From assembly GCA_036939355.1 (NCBI GenBank), contig JALLAP010000914.1:1-16317 (forward strand): a DNA stretch of 16,317 bases. The letters are read 5' to 3'. The DNA is from Thalassiosira profunda (taxonomy: Eukaryota > Bacillariophyta > Thalassiosirophyceae > Thalassiosirales > Thalassiosiraceae). Positions 1 to 7,881 of the stretch are shown piece after piece. Under the pieces are notes generated by a model that saw only the letters and a list, made by a program, of their open reading frames with translations, ran no database searches and was not told where the DNA came from. Both the position numbers and the translations under genes were made by a program. Within the stretch, counting starts at the first letter, position 1; the number at the start of each line of letters is the position of its first letter.

Positions 1-12
1 GTTGGTACCAAC
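1..12. repeat. 12-bp perfect palindrome GTTGGTACCAAC
   Basis: The first 12 bases equal their own reverse complement. The right half, GGTACCAAC, recurs further on at 72-80 and 86-94, so this looks like part of a local repeat family and not an isolated palindrome. It lies upstream of the heme oxygenase start codon. The window edge cuts through it, so the full element may be longer. Confidence 0.7.
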
Positions 13-60
13 AATAAGGCCTAATTCGCAAATTTCGCTAGTAATTTTTGCTAACAAAAA

Positions 61-94
61 AAGTACCAACAGGTACCAACATCGAGGTACCAAC
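61..94 (+). repeat. Three GTACCAAC copies upstream of heme oxygenase
   Basis: AAGTACCAAC (61-70), AGGTACCAAC (71-80) and AGGTACCAAC (85-94) follow each other closely; the first two are adjacent and a 4-base spacer precedes the third. They lie 80-113 bases before the ATG. Two readings are possible. They may be promoter or 5' UTR protein-binding sites. Alternatively they are intronic: TACCAAC resembles a branch site, and a pyrimidine-containing stretch ending in CAG at 112-114 could be a 3' splice site. The sequence alone does not decide. Confidence 0.6.
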
Positions 95-173
95 ATTTCC
101 CCTGTACCCTTCAGAAGAAGAGCAGAAGAAGCGGCCGCCTTTGCACCGCACGGCGGGGAAGGTCGGAAGCGAC

Positions 174-1010
174 ATGGTCACCGACAGCAAAGACAGCAGC
201 GCATCGCCGCCCTCTCTCACCGAGCGCATGCGCTGGGCGACGAGGGACGTGCACGAAGCGAGCGACCGCCTCGTCAACGCCAAGCTCGGCCTCGCGCTGA
301 CGTCGCCCCGCCTGTACGGGGAGGCGCTGGCCCTGTTCCATCCCATCTACGCCAAGGTCGAGGAAATCCTCGAGCGGCATCGGGATCACGCGCAGATTGG
401 GAAGGTGCACCCGCTGCTGCACCTTCTGCGGCGGGCGCCGGGGTTTGAGGCCGACATGAAGTTCTATTTGGCTGGCGATCGGCGGGCGGAGCTGGAGCAG
501 AGCGTTGCAAATGGCAAAATACCAGAGATTGCAGAGTATTTGCGACATTTGGAGGAGATATCGAAGGACGACCCCGTACTCATCCTGGCGTACGCGTATC
601 ACCTTTATGCAGGCATACTTGCGGGCGGCCAAATCATCAAAAAGTTGGTGCAGAAAGCTCTGGGATTGCCCAAGGATTCGAACGAGGGCGTACAATGCTT
701 TGGCATCTGTGACGAGAAGACAGCGCCCAAGGTGGTGTTGGCAAGGATGAAGCGGATTCTGAACGAGGAGATGGGGTTGACGGAGGAGGAGCAAGAGCGG
801 ATTGTCCGCGAGGGAGCGTCGGTATTTCGGCAAAACAATCGGCTCGCCAACGCAATCTGCACGACGAGTGCGTGGGACGATGCCTCGGCTGCCTGCCGAA
901 GGAGGTTTCTTGTGCCTTTGTTGGGGATCGCTGCATTCGTTGTTGGATATGCGCTCTTCGCCCGATCCGGTTTTATCGATGCAAATGTCTTTGGCAGAAA
1001 GGAGACGTGA
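174..1010 (+). CDS. Heme oxygenase, C-terminally membrane-anchored
   Basis: A 278-aa protein with the heme oxygenase fold signature. Heme oxygenases open heme to biliverdin, CO and Fe2+ using reductase-supplied electrons. The N-terminal helix 'ERMRWATRDVHEASD' (about 17-31) carries the likely proximal heme ligand His27. The distal helix 'YHLYAGILAGGQIIKK' (142-157) matches the family's glycine-rich helix. Where mammalian HO-1 has Asp140, this protein has Ile148. A hydrophobic segment (about 245-266) after an Arg cluster and before a short polar tail fits a tail anchor, suggesting an ER-type enzyme, not a plastid phycobilin-pathway form; no plastid signal is visible. ATG 174 is the first ATG in a frame open from 45, although an upstream exon cannot be excluded given a splice-acceptor-like CAG at 112-114. 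No intron is needed. The gene is convergent with the F-box gene. Confidence 0.88.
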   Translation: MVTDSKDSSASPPSLTERMRWATRDVHEASDRLVNAKLGLALTSPRLYGEALALFHPIYAKVEEILERHRDHAQIGKVHPLLHLLRRAPGFEADMKFYLAGDRRAELEQSVANGKIPEIAEYLRHLEEISKDDPVLILAYAYHLYAGILAGGQIIKKLVQKALGLPKDSNEGVQCFGICDEKTAPKVVLARMKRILNEEMGLTEEEQERIVREGASVFRQNNRLANAICTTSAWDDASAACRRRFLVPLLGIAAFVVGYALFARSGFIDANVFGRKET

Positions 1011-1127
1011 CAAATGGAGCCCCGAGGAACGGACGCAAGAAAGGAGGATTGCATTAATAATGCATGCCCCGCGACTTGTCAGCACATTGACAATTCCCAA
1101 ATATTGCTGTCGCTTTATTTTCTTACG

Positions 1128-2276
1128 GCGCGTCTCAAACCAACGGGCTGGCACGGGACTGATAGGGTAGCCAACCGTGCGTTCCCAGAGCGCCACATTT
1201 ATCAGGTGGGATGCAAAGCGTTCCTTTGATTCTTTGTCCCTCCATATCGTGATGGTGTAGTCACGGTCCGGCCAAGCGTCAATACCATCACGAATGCCAC
1301 CCTCCCGCACATCGATGTTATTGCCCCGCCCTTCATTATGGAACACAAGCCATCCGACTTTTGGGGTGTCGTGGCACCCACAGATCCTTCCGTTCTCAGC
1401 CTGGAACACTCTCCTGCGGGGCACCTCATTCCTCCCGATGAACTTCAAAATAACGCTCCCCTCCCCTCTATTCTGATTCCACTCAAAAAGATCACCCGGT
1501 TTCGCAACGAGGGCTGGCGCCGCTTCCTTTGCTTCTGCGAGCATCTGGGGTGTAATGCACAGCCCTTTCACCCGATCTTTGATGGTTCTCTCATCAACAT
1601 TCCTGCCGAGCAAGTTGAAGGCACCACAATCCTCTGGATGAAGGCAAAGGGAGTGGTCAACCATTTCCCCAGAGGGAGTGCGGTGCCTGTAAAATTCCTC
1701 TGGTCCCAACAAGTCTAGATTGTGAGAAATGTCTTCATACTGGCCGAAGTTGTGGAACACCAGCCGCCCCGCGTCCTCGTTTCTCCCCTCATATCGCACG
1801 CGCGGCGGCTCTCCGTTGAGATGAGAGTCCGGTATCAAGGGGTTGGAGTCCACGTCCCACAAATGAAAGATATCTCCCGGCTTGGCGAAAATCGCCGGCG
1901 CGGCGGCCATCGCCTCCTCGATCAATTGTTGCTGTCCCTCCAAACGATAGAGGGCGGCCATCCAAGACTCGCCTCCCCTACGCTGCAGCAACTCGTGAGA
2001 AAAATTGCGGCGCCTCTCCACGAGCTTCCTTGCCATCTCATCCATCAACGACCACTCTCTACCATCATCTCCAGCACGTCCGTCGCTTTTCTCTGCGCCA
2101 TTGTCATCGAGGCGTCGTCGTTTGGCCAACCTCTCCACGAGCTCCGCGCGCCAATGCCTATCACTCTCCCCGGGCCTCCCGCCGAAGCGCCGCGAGGTCA
2201 GCGCCAAATGCAAGAGATCATGCGGCCGCAGAAAGGCCGACAGGGAGAAGACGATGTCGTCGGTGAGCGCCTCCAT
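1128..2276 (-). CDS. F-box-like protein with duplicated module (3' end unresolved)
   Basis: The ATG at 2276-2274 (context CAAAATGG) opens a frame whose N-terminus 'LTDDIVFSLSAFLRPHDLLHLALTSRRFGG' pattern (4-33) fits an F-box/F-box-like helix bundle, the part that binds Skp1 in SCF ubiquitin ligases. A 'WSLMDEMARK' stretch (75-84) and 'ESWMAALYRL' (103-112) follow, which I recall from diatom F-box-like proteins. Two similar modules come next, at about 121-180 and 248-316, each with A-K-P-G-D and L-V-F-H-N motifs; they may be a substrate-binding part. The frame is convincing to about residue 382 (near 1130). It then stays open antisense to the heme oxygenase as far as 111, which I do not believe is coding. 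The true stop may come after an unrecognised splice (GTAAGA at 1126-1121) or a frame error; other frames stop within a few codons, and AATAAA lies at 1119-1114. The function is inferred only. Confidence 0.65.
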
Positions 2277-2377
2277 TTTGCCGCGGTGGGGCGGGAAGGG
2301 TCTGCTAGCCAGCTCGCTCTCACACGCGCTGCTTTTGTTCTCCTTTGCTTTGCTCTTTGCTCCCCCCTCTTTGGCGA

Positions 2378-2385
2378 TCACGTGA
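2378..2385. promoter_or_regulatory. TCACGTGA palindrome (E-box/G-box), copy 1
   Basis: Perfect 8-bp palindrome with a CACGTG core, the classic bHLH/bZIP site. It shares ATCACGTGA with copy 2 located 22 bp away, close to two helical turns, so both would face the same side of the DNA. Confidence 0.6.
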
Positions 2386-2399
2386 GTGAGAATCTTATA

Positions 2400-2407
2400 T
2401 CACGTGA
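2400..2407. promoter_or_regulatory. TCACGTGA palindrome (E-box/G-box), copy 2
   Basis: The second identical TCACGTGA site, 105 bp before the Hip ATG and 124 bp before the F-box ATG. It is roughly midway in the divergent promoter, so one pair of sites could serve both genes. Confidence 0.6.
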
Positions 2408-2511
2408 ATTATAGGATTTCGCCGCAAGATTTCAGAAGACCAAGCCGCCTCGTAGCCGTCCATTCTCTCGCCCCCCCTCCCCGCCGCCGCCACAACTACC
2501 CCACCACCATC

Positions 2512-4179
2512 ATGGCGCCCAAGACCCCCGCCAACGTGTCGGAGGCCATCAAGAAGCTGGACGCGTCCGACCAGGGTGCGTCGCGCGAATGTTGTGGGAG
2601 CCGCGCGGCATCCGCGGATTTTTTGGCTCCGCGGTTGCAATTGGCAATTGCCCAGATATGATTGCAAATCTTCCGCCCCCGCCGCCGCCTCTGCAACTTT
2701 GTGCCAGCGCCGGAACCCCAAGGTTTCCCTTGGCGCCGGAGCCCCAAGGTTTCCCCCAGCAATCACATCTCACATCCTTATCTTTGTTTGCAATTATTAC
2801 TTCCATCAATTTTGCAGTGGCCGTCCAGACCTACCTCGCCTCCCTCCGATCCACAATCGAGGATTTGGAGGCGCAGCTTTTGCAGCTCAAGGACGGCGAT
2901 CCCCACGCCCACTACCACGGCCACGAGAAGTGCACGTCCGATCACGAGCATTCTCACGACCACGAGGCGTGCGAGGAGGATCATTCCCACGAGGTGAGTT
3001 GCAGCCACAAGATGTGTCTGATTTATGGAAATGATCATATTCATGTGCTCACTTCTAATAATATGACAGCAGAAGCATCACGATCACTCGCACGATCACT
3101 CGAAGAAGGAGGACGACGACGTTCCCGCCTGGAAGAAGAAGGCCATGGAGGCCGACGTCGATCCCAACGCGGCGCCGTTCGGGGGAAGCTGGGGCGCCGA
3201 ATCGTCCGTGGACGCCACCGCCGGCAAGAACGAGGACCTCCCGGCCATGTACGCGGGAGACGGATCGAACGACGACTTCGACAAGGCCACCGACGCCAAG
3301 ATGGCGGCGTCCGACCTCAAAAACGACGGCAAGTACGCCGAGGCCGTGGAGAAGTACACCGAGGCCGTCCTCGCCGCCGAACCCTCCGCCATGCTCCTCG
3401 GCAACCGCGCCCAGTGCCTCTTCAAGCTCGAGCGGTACGCGGCCGCCGTGCGGGACTGCGACGCGGCGCTGGAGAAGAATCCCGACTCCGCTAAAGCGCT
3501 GCGCATCCGGGGCGAATGCCACGTCAAGACGGGCAAGTACGACAAGGCGCTGAAGGACCTGAGCGCCGCGCAGGCCATCGATTACGATCCCGAGGCCGCG
3601 GAAATGCTTAAGGAGACGACAGAGAAGTGCCAGGAGGTGGAGAAGGAGAAGGCCAAGAAGCGGAACGAGGAGGAGGCCAAATTGCGGAAGCGGGCGGAGG
3701 AGATCAAGAAGGCGCAGGAGGAGGCGCGGAAGGAGGCGGCCGCGGAGGAGGCGAAGAGGAGCGCCCGGAGCTCCGGCATGGGTGGAATGCCGGGCGGCAT
3801 GGGCGGTATGCCCGGGGGAATGGGCGGTATGCCCGGGGGGATGGGCGGAATGGAGGGCATGATGGCCGGGCTCATGTCCGATCCCGAGATCGCGGCGGGC
3901 CTGCAGAATCCGAAAGTGCAGGCGGCGTTCCAGGACCTCATGTCGGGGGGCGGGATGGGAAACCCGGCGAAGATGGCGGAACTGATGGCGGACCCGGAGG
4001 TGGGACCGGTCATTCAGAAACTCATGAGCAAAATGATGGGTGGCGGCGCTGGCGGCGGCATGGGAGGCATGCCCGGCATGGGAGGGATGGGCGGGGGCGG
4101 ATTTGGAGGCGGCGGGGATGAAATGCCGGACCTGGATGGTGACGACAGCGACGATGAGATGCCGGACTTGGTTGACTGA
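2512..4179 (+). CDS. Hip/ST13-type Hsp70-interacting co-chaperone (3 exons)
   Basis: Exons 2512-2575, 2818-2993 and 3070-4179 join to a 449-aa protein (the last acceptor could also be at 3073). In the Hip/FAM10 order it has an N-terminal helical segment (about 10-46), TPR helices (about 155-257, including 'NPDSAKALRIRGECHVKTGKY'-type repeats), a charged coiled coil rich in E/K/R/A (about 262-312), GGMP repeats (316-342) and a STI1/DP-type domain with 'MSDPEIAAGLQNPKVQAAF' (about 347-400). Hip binds the Hsp70 ATPase domain through its TPRs and stabilises the ADP state in the cytosol. Two parts are unusual: a His-rich stretch (51-90; 15 His plus Cys60 and Cys73) between the N-terminal helix and the TPRs, and an acidic tail with two D-E-M-P-D-L copies. 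It diverges from the F-box gene and converges on the ATPase gene. The family call is firm; the role of the extra parts is unknown. Confidence 0.92.
2576..2817 (+). other. Hip intron 1 (GT-AG, 242 bp)
   Basis: Donor GTGCGT after CCAGG, and acceptor TTTTGCAG before TGGCC. Splicing completes a GTG valine codon across the junction. The intron interrupts the N-terminal helical segment and contains a 23-bp direct repeat. Confidence 0.88.
2707..2755 (+). repeat. 23-bp direct repeat inside Hip intron 1
   Basis: Copies at 2707-2729 and 2733-2755 differ at one base (GCGCCGGA[A/G]CCCCAAGG, then TTTCCC) and are separated by 3 bases. CCAAGG in copy 1 also pairs with the CCTTGG that spans the spacer, so the transcript could form a small hairpin. 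No coding role. Confidence 0.85.
2994..3069 (+). other. Hip intron 2 (GT-AG, 76 bp)
   Basis: Perfect donor GAG|GTGAGT and acceptor ATATGACAG, with a CTAAT branch-like site shortly before. It is A/T-rich compared with its flanking exons and falls within the His-rich stretch, so that stretch is encoded by two exons. A CAG at 3070-3072 makes an acceptor three bases later possible, which would drop one Gln. Confidence 0.9.
3781..3843 (+). repeat. Three 21-bp tandem units encoding GGMPGGM
   Basis: Three in-frame 21-bp units (3781-3801, 3802-3822, 3823-3843) each encode GGMPGGM, and a degenerate fourth (GGMEGMM) follows. They form the Gly/Met/Pro linker typical of Hip between coiled coil and STI1 domain. 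Copies differ mainly at third positions, so repeat number could vary between strains. Confidence 0.9.
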
Positions 4180-4321
4180 GATGGTACTGAACCGGCAAGC
4201 ACTATCGATTTGGTCTCGACGCTGCTGGGAGCGTGGGAGCAACTGAACTCGGGCGGGGATCAATGGCTCATACATACATTGGATAGAATTAGCTTGCAGT
4301 CTGCTGACTATTTGTTAGTCT
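4180..4321. other. Convergent 3' gap between Hip and ATPase genes
   Basis: 142 bp between two stop codons facing each other. It holds both 3' UTR ends. I see no AATAAA in either direction and no RNA gene. Confidence 0.6.
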
Positions 4322-7300
4322 CTATTCTGTGCCCGACGCCTTGTCTGTCAACACCTTTCGTCTTCCCATCAAAGAGTTTCTAATAGAGGCAGTCAAGGTG
4401 TTTCCCTGCTTCGAGGCTTTGACGCGTTCGCTCGCGTCCGAAGCGATATCAATGGCACTCCTTCTTTTGCAGTGCTTCAAGAACTCATGCTCTTCCACAA
4501 GTGATGACGCCTTGGCATCCGCTCCCCAATCGCGATACCGCCAGTAGGCAGTTGCAAGGAAGTCATTTGCCATGCTCATATCATTCTCGTTCTTCAAAAG
4601 GGAAGCGTATCGCTCCGCTGCCATTGCCTCCAAATGAACAAACTTGGCCTCAGCGCAGGCGTCAATGGCTTCCTGGAAAGCCTCTCTGTTTGGTTTCTTC
4701 AACGCCAGCATGAAAAGGTGGACAGGGCGAGCGTTGACGGAGCCCTGCTTCGACAGATGCGCAAAGTAGCTCATGCACTGAGATCCCAACTTCTGAAACG
4801 ATGCGTTGCCTTGCGATCTGCCGAGAGCAATGGCAGCCAGACCGGTGAAGCATAATCGATTGTGCAGTCTGGCGACTATCACATCGGTCAGCGGATAGCT
4901 CTCCAGTCTGCGCAACATTTCGGCCATTGTTGCTTCGTCCCAAAAGACAAAGGCCAGTTGTAGACGGTAACTGCTAGAATCGCGAAGGGCCATTTTTCTC
5001 CCGGGACCAGACATTGCATTGAGTATTTCCGTCTCGTGGAATGCCTCCCCTTCGAGCTCCGTTGGGCGTTCTGATCTCTTGCGCAGATTCAACGCGAACT
5101 GATGGCACATTTGGAAGGTGACGAGAAACGACATTCTGTCGACGTCTCGGCAATATCCCTCCACGAGGTACAGCTTCGAATCGAGGATTGGGCCGAGCTC
5201 GAGACCGGCTGCAAAGTAGGACAGGCAATAGCTCAGGAAACTGCCCAGAGCAATTTCCGGACTCCCCGCCAGCTTTAGGTCTTTGTAGCATTGATGCAGG
5301 CCCTCGATTGTGGTGCGAAAAGGCTGAATCTGGCAAACGACTGCCGAATAGCAGGTCATTCGAGCAAAGGCACACTTCTCCTTGTCATCCTGAATCTTCT
5401 CGGCCAGCGCCAGAGCAACGTTGCCCACTTCGTACGAAGCTTTCACCTTTCCCTCCTTGGCCAACGATCCGCCGAGCAACGCCAATATGCGCGGGAAGTT
5501 CCTATCGATGCCGTACTTGAGCGAGCATTCGATGGCCTTCCACGCAAGGATGCGCAGGATGTTATCCTTCGATGAGAAAAACGCATATTTCTCGACATGC
5601 GTGAACAGCACGAGGATCGGGACGTCGACCACGGGCAGGTCGCAGAGACAAGAGTAGCGCCGATTGCGCATGGCCACTTTCAGTTTGGCCTCCTCCTTCA
5701 TCATGCAGGCTTTGGTCGGTGAGTTTGGGATGTTGTAGCCGTAAAGGTTGAGGATTTTGACCCCCTCCTCTACGCCTTGGGCATAATCTCGACTCTCGTC
5801 AGCTTTGCAAAGCATCCGGTGCTCGTGTGCCACGAGCTTTTCGTCCAACGTTTTCGCATGGTTGAGCACCTCCTCGATGGCCAACCGGGCTTTGTCGTAA
5901 GAGCCTGAGGTGGAACAAACGCGTGAGGAAAGCGCACAACCATCGATGCATCGATACAATGTCACTTACCGAGAGAATACTCTGACACGATGAGAGCGCT
6001 GTATATCTCGTAGGTCAAGGTATAATCTTTCCACACGAACCCTGACGTTTCCAGACTCTTCAGAGCCTTCAGCAGCAACTCGTGCTCTTTCAGTGACGCC
6101 CCTTTTCTTCTCGCAATTCCAGCAACTCTCAAACTCAGTTTGGCCAAATCTACGTGGTCGGTCTTGTCAGGAGGCAGGCCGTACAGGAGATCCGCTGCGG
6201 CGAAAAGACACCACTCCATCTCCGGATCCCACGCCTGGTTCAGAAGAACGTCCGAGATGTGCAGCAGAAGATCGTCCTGATTCTTTTCCGATGCGAATTC
6301 GATCGAGGCTTCCCGTATTCTGTCGTGAGCCAATACGTAGTTGCCACTCTCCACCGAAAAGAGAAGCATGCCCTCCTCCGAAGCCTCCTTCAGCAGATCC
6401 CTGATTTGGTCCTGATCGTACGCCTGCGCTCCATTGTTCATCAGCGCATCCAGTAGCGCCACGCTCAGCGTGTTCGGCACGTACGCCATCACAATCAGCA
6501 AATACTGAATGTCGGCTGACAACTCTCGTATTTTCCCCGTCACCGTCTCCACAACATCGTCCGACAAATAATTCCCCAGCTCGACCTTCGACACCACCCA
6601 CCGCCACTCGAAGCACATGAGGTCGTAGAACAGGACGTTCTTTCGCACCAGCTCCTCGAGCGCCTGCCGGACGAAGAAGATGTTGCCCATCGTTTTCTGG
6701 TACACCACCTCCGCAAGTTCGGCGACGTCACCTGGCTCGTCCTTCTTGACGCAGTCGGCGATGAAGTGGGCGATGGCTTCGGGAGGGAGGCTGAACAGAT
6801 CCATCGTCGTCACTGTGTCTGGCAGTGAAGACCCTTCTCCTGTTCTGGCTTTTGATATGTTCTCCATCAGCGTTGCAAATGCGTGCTCCTCGTCGACCTC
6901 GTTCGATCGGTAGGCACAAAAAAACATGATGTTGCACAATCCATGGCCCGAAAGGAGATACCCCAGCAGGTCCATCGAGGCCTCGTCTCCCCACTGCAAG
7001 TCGTCTAGAAATACGATCAAAGGGAGCTTCAGACAGCCACAAATGATCGACAGAACCTCCCTCGTGCACTCCTTGATGGCGGTCATGCTGGGATGTGCCG
7101 CCGACGAATCCCGGAGCTCATCCCCCAATGTGGCTCTTTCGAGCTCATCCCTGCTTTGATTGGATCGCCGCGACTCGTCCTCCTCGGGGCCATCCAGAAG
7201 CGGTGCCAGGCCGGGAAAGGTGCCCCTCAATATCGGATTGCCCTCCGTCCCCGGACCAACGAGCTCCGATTCGCGTATCCGGCTCCGAACCGATGCGCAC

Positions 7301-7881
7301 ATCTCGTGAGCGGATGATTTCTCAATTCCTTTCGCATCACCTGATTGTGCCAACCTCTCCCGCAACAACCGCATGGCCAGCGACTCCAGGGCCTCTCCTA
7401 TTGCAGAAAACGGAGTTGTGGCTGATCTTTTCTCGGTGTACTTCCCGCTCGCGTGGAGTATTGGTGTTCCGGATGCACCGTGCTTCCTTTGACATCTCTG
7501 CACAAACTCTTTGATGAGGGCGGATTTGCCCACCCCGCTGTAGCCCGAGAGAAAGACCACTCGGGATCCTGCGTATGGATTGGAGAGTGGAGATTGTGGC
7601 CCAGCCGATTGCCCCTCCCCGACCTCCTTGCCGTTGAGTTGCTCGCCTCCTTCGCCCTCGTCTTCACTGTCGGTGCATGCACCATGGATCAGCCCCTCAT
7701 AAATATTTTGCAGCACCTCCAACTCCCTATCTCTCCCGTACAAGCGATTAGGAAATCGTATCCGGCCCTTCTCCACGTCGTCGTCCGCGTCGGACCGGTC
7801 GTCGAGGTGGCCCTCGTCGATCTGGGGGGCGATGGTGCCGTGGGCGCCCGCCACGTCGTACCGGGCGTCGTGCGGGGTCAT
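4322..7881 (-). CDS. STAND/AAA-type ATPase with TPR-like C-terminal half (2 exons)
   Basis: Exon 1 (7881-5970) and exon 2 (5904-4322) join in frame (ctc g|gc tct) to 1164 aa. After an acidic N-terminus comes 'RLYGRDREL' (46-54), the usual opening of AAA_16-type modules. Walker A 'GYSGVGKS' lies at 113-120, Walker B 'LPLIVFLDDLQW' at 286-297, and 'AYRSNEV' (323-329) fits the arginine-bearing strand of this family. The rest (about 400-1130) is helical and TPR-like, resembling the central part of large bacterial, fungal and diatom signalling ATPases. In many relatives this unit lies between a kinase-like N-terminus and a C-terminal cyclase or histidine kinase. Here neither is present, and the protein ends in a short Lys/Ser-rich tail. 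It probably acts as an ATP-driven switch or scaffold; ligand and partner are unknown. It diverges from the FRA10AC1 gene and converges on Hip. Confidence 0.85.
5905..5969 (-). other. ATPase intron (GT-AG, 65 bp)
   Basis: On the minus strand the donor is GTAAGT (5969-5964) and the acceptor CCACCTCAG ends at 5905. Removing it joins ...SLG to SYDKA... with no frame change; without splicing the upstream frame stops at TGA at once. It contains the 14-bp palindrome at 5942-5955. Confidence 0.92.
5942..5955. repeat. 14-bp perfect palindrome ATCGATGCATCGAT in ATPase intron
   Basis: Self-complementary over 14 bases and placed near the donor of a 65-bp intron, where it takes up over a fifth of the length. 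It could be a DNA-binding site or an RNA stem near the 5' splice site. Confidence 0.75.

Larger units (their letters stand above)
2277..2511. promoter_or_regulatory. Divergent promoter between F-box and Hip genes
   Basis: This 235-bp gap separates the start codons of two genes that are transcribed away from each other, so it must hold both promoters and 5' UTRs. Its main visible feature is a pair of TCACGTGA palindromes. The Hip-proximal side (about 2460-2511) is a C-rich leader ending in CCACCACCATCATGG around the ATG. Confidence 0.7.

Noticed and set aside
1722..2414. 230-codon + frame antisense to the F-box gene
   Set aside because: No motifs; the minus-strand frame has an F-box-like start and an internal duplication.
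3055..4275. 406-codon open frame antisense to the Hip gene
   Set aside because: Its Pro/Leu/His-rich composition mirrors the GC-biased third codon positions of the Hip exon; no domain is seen and the sense gene is firm.
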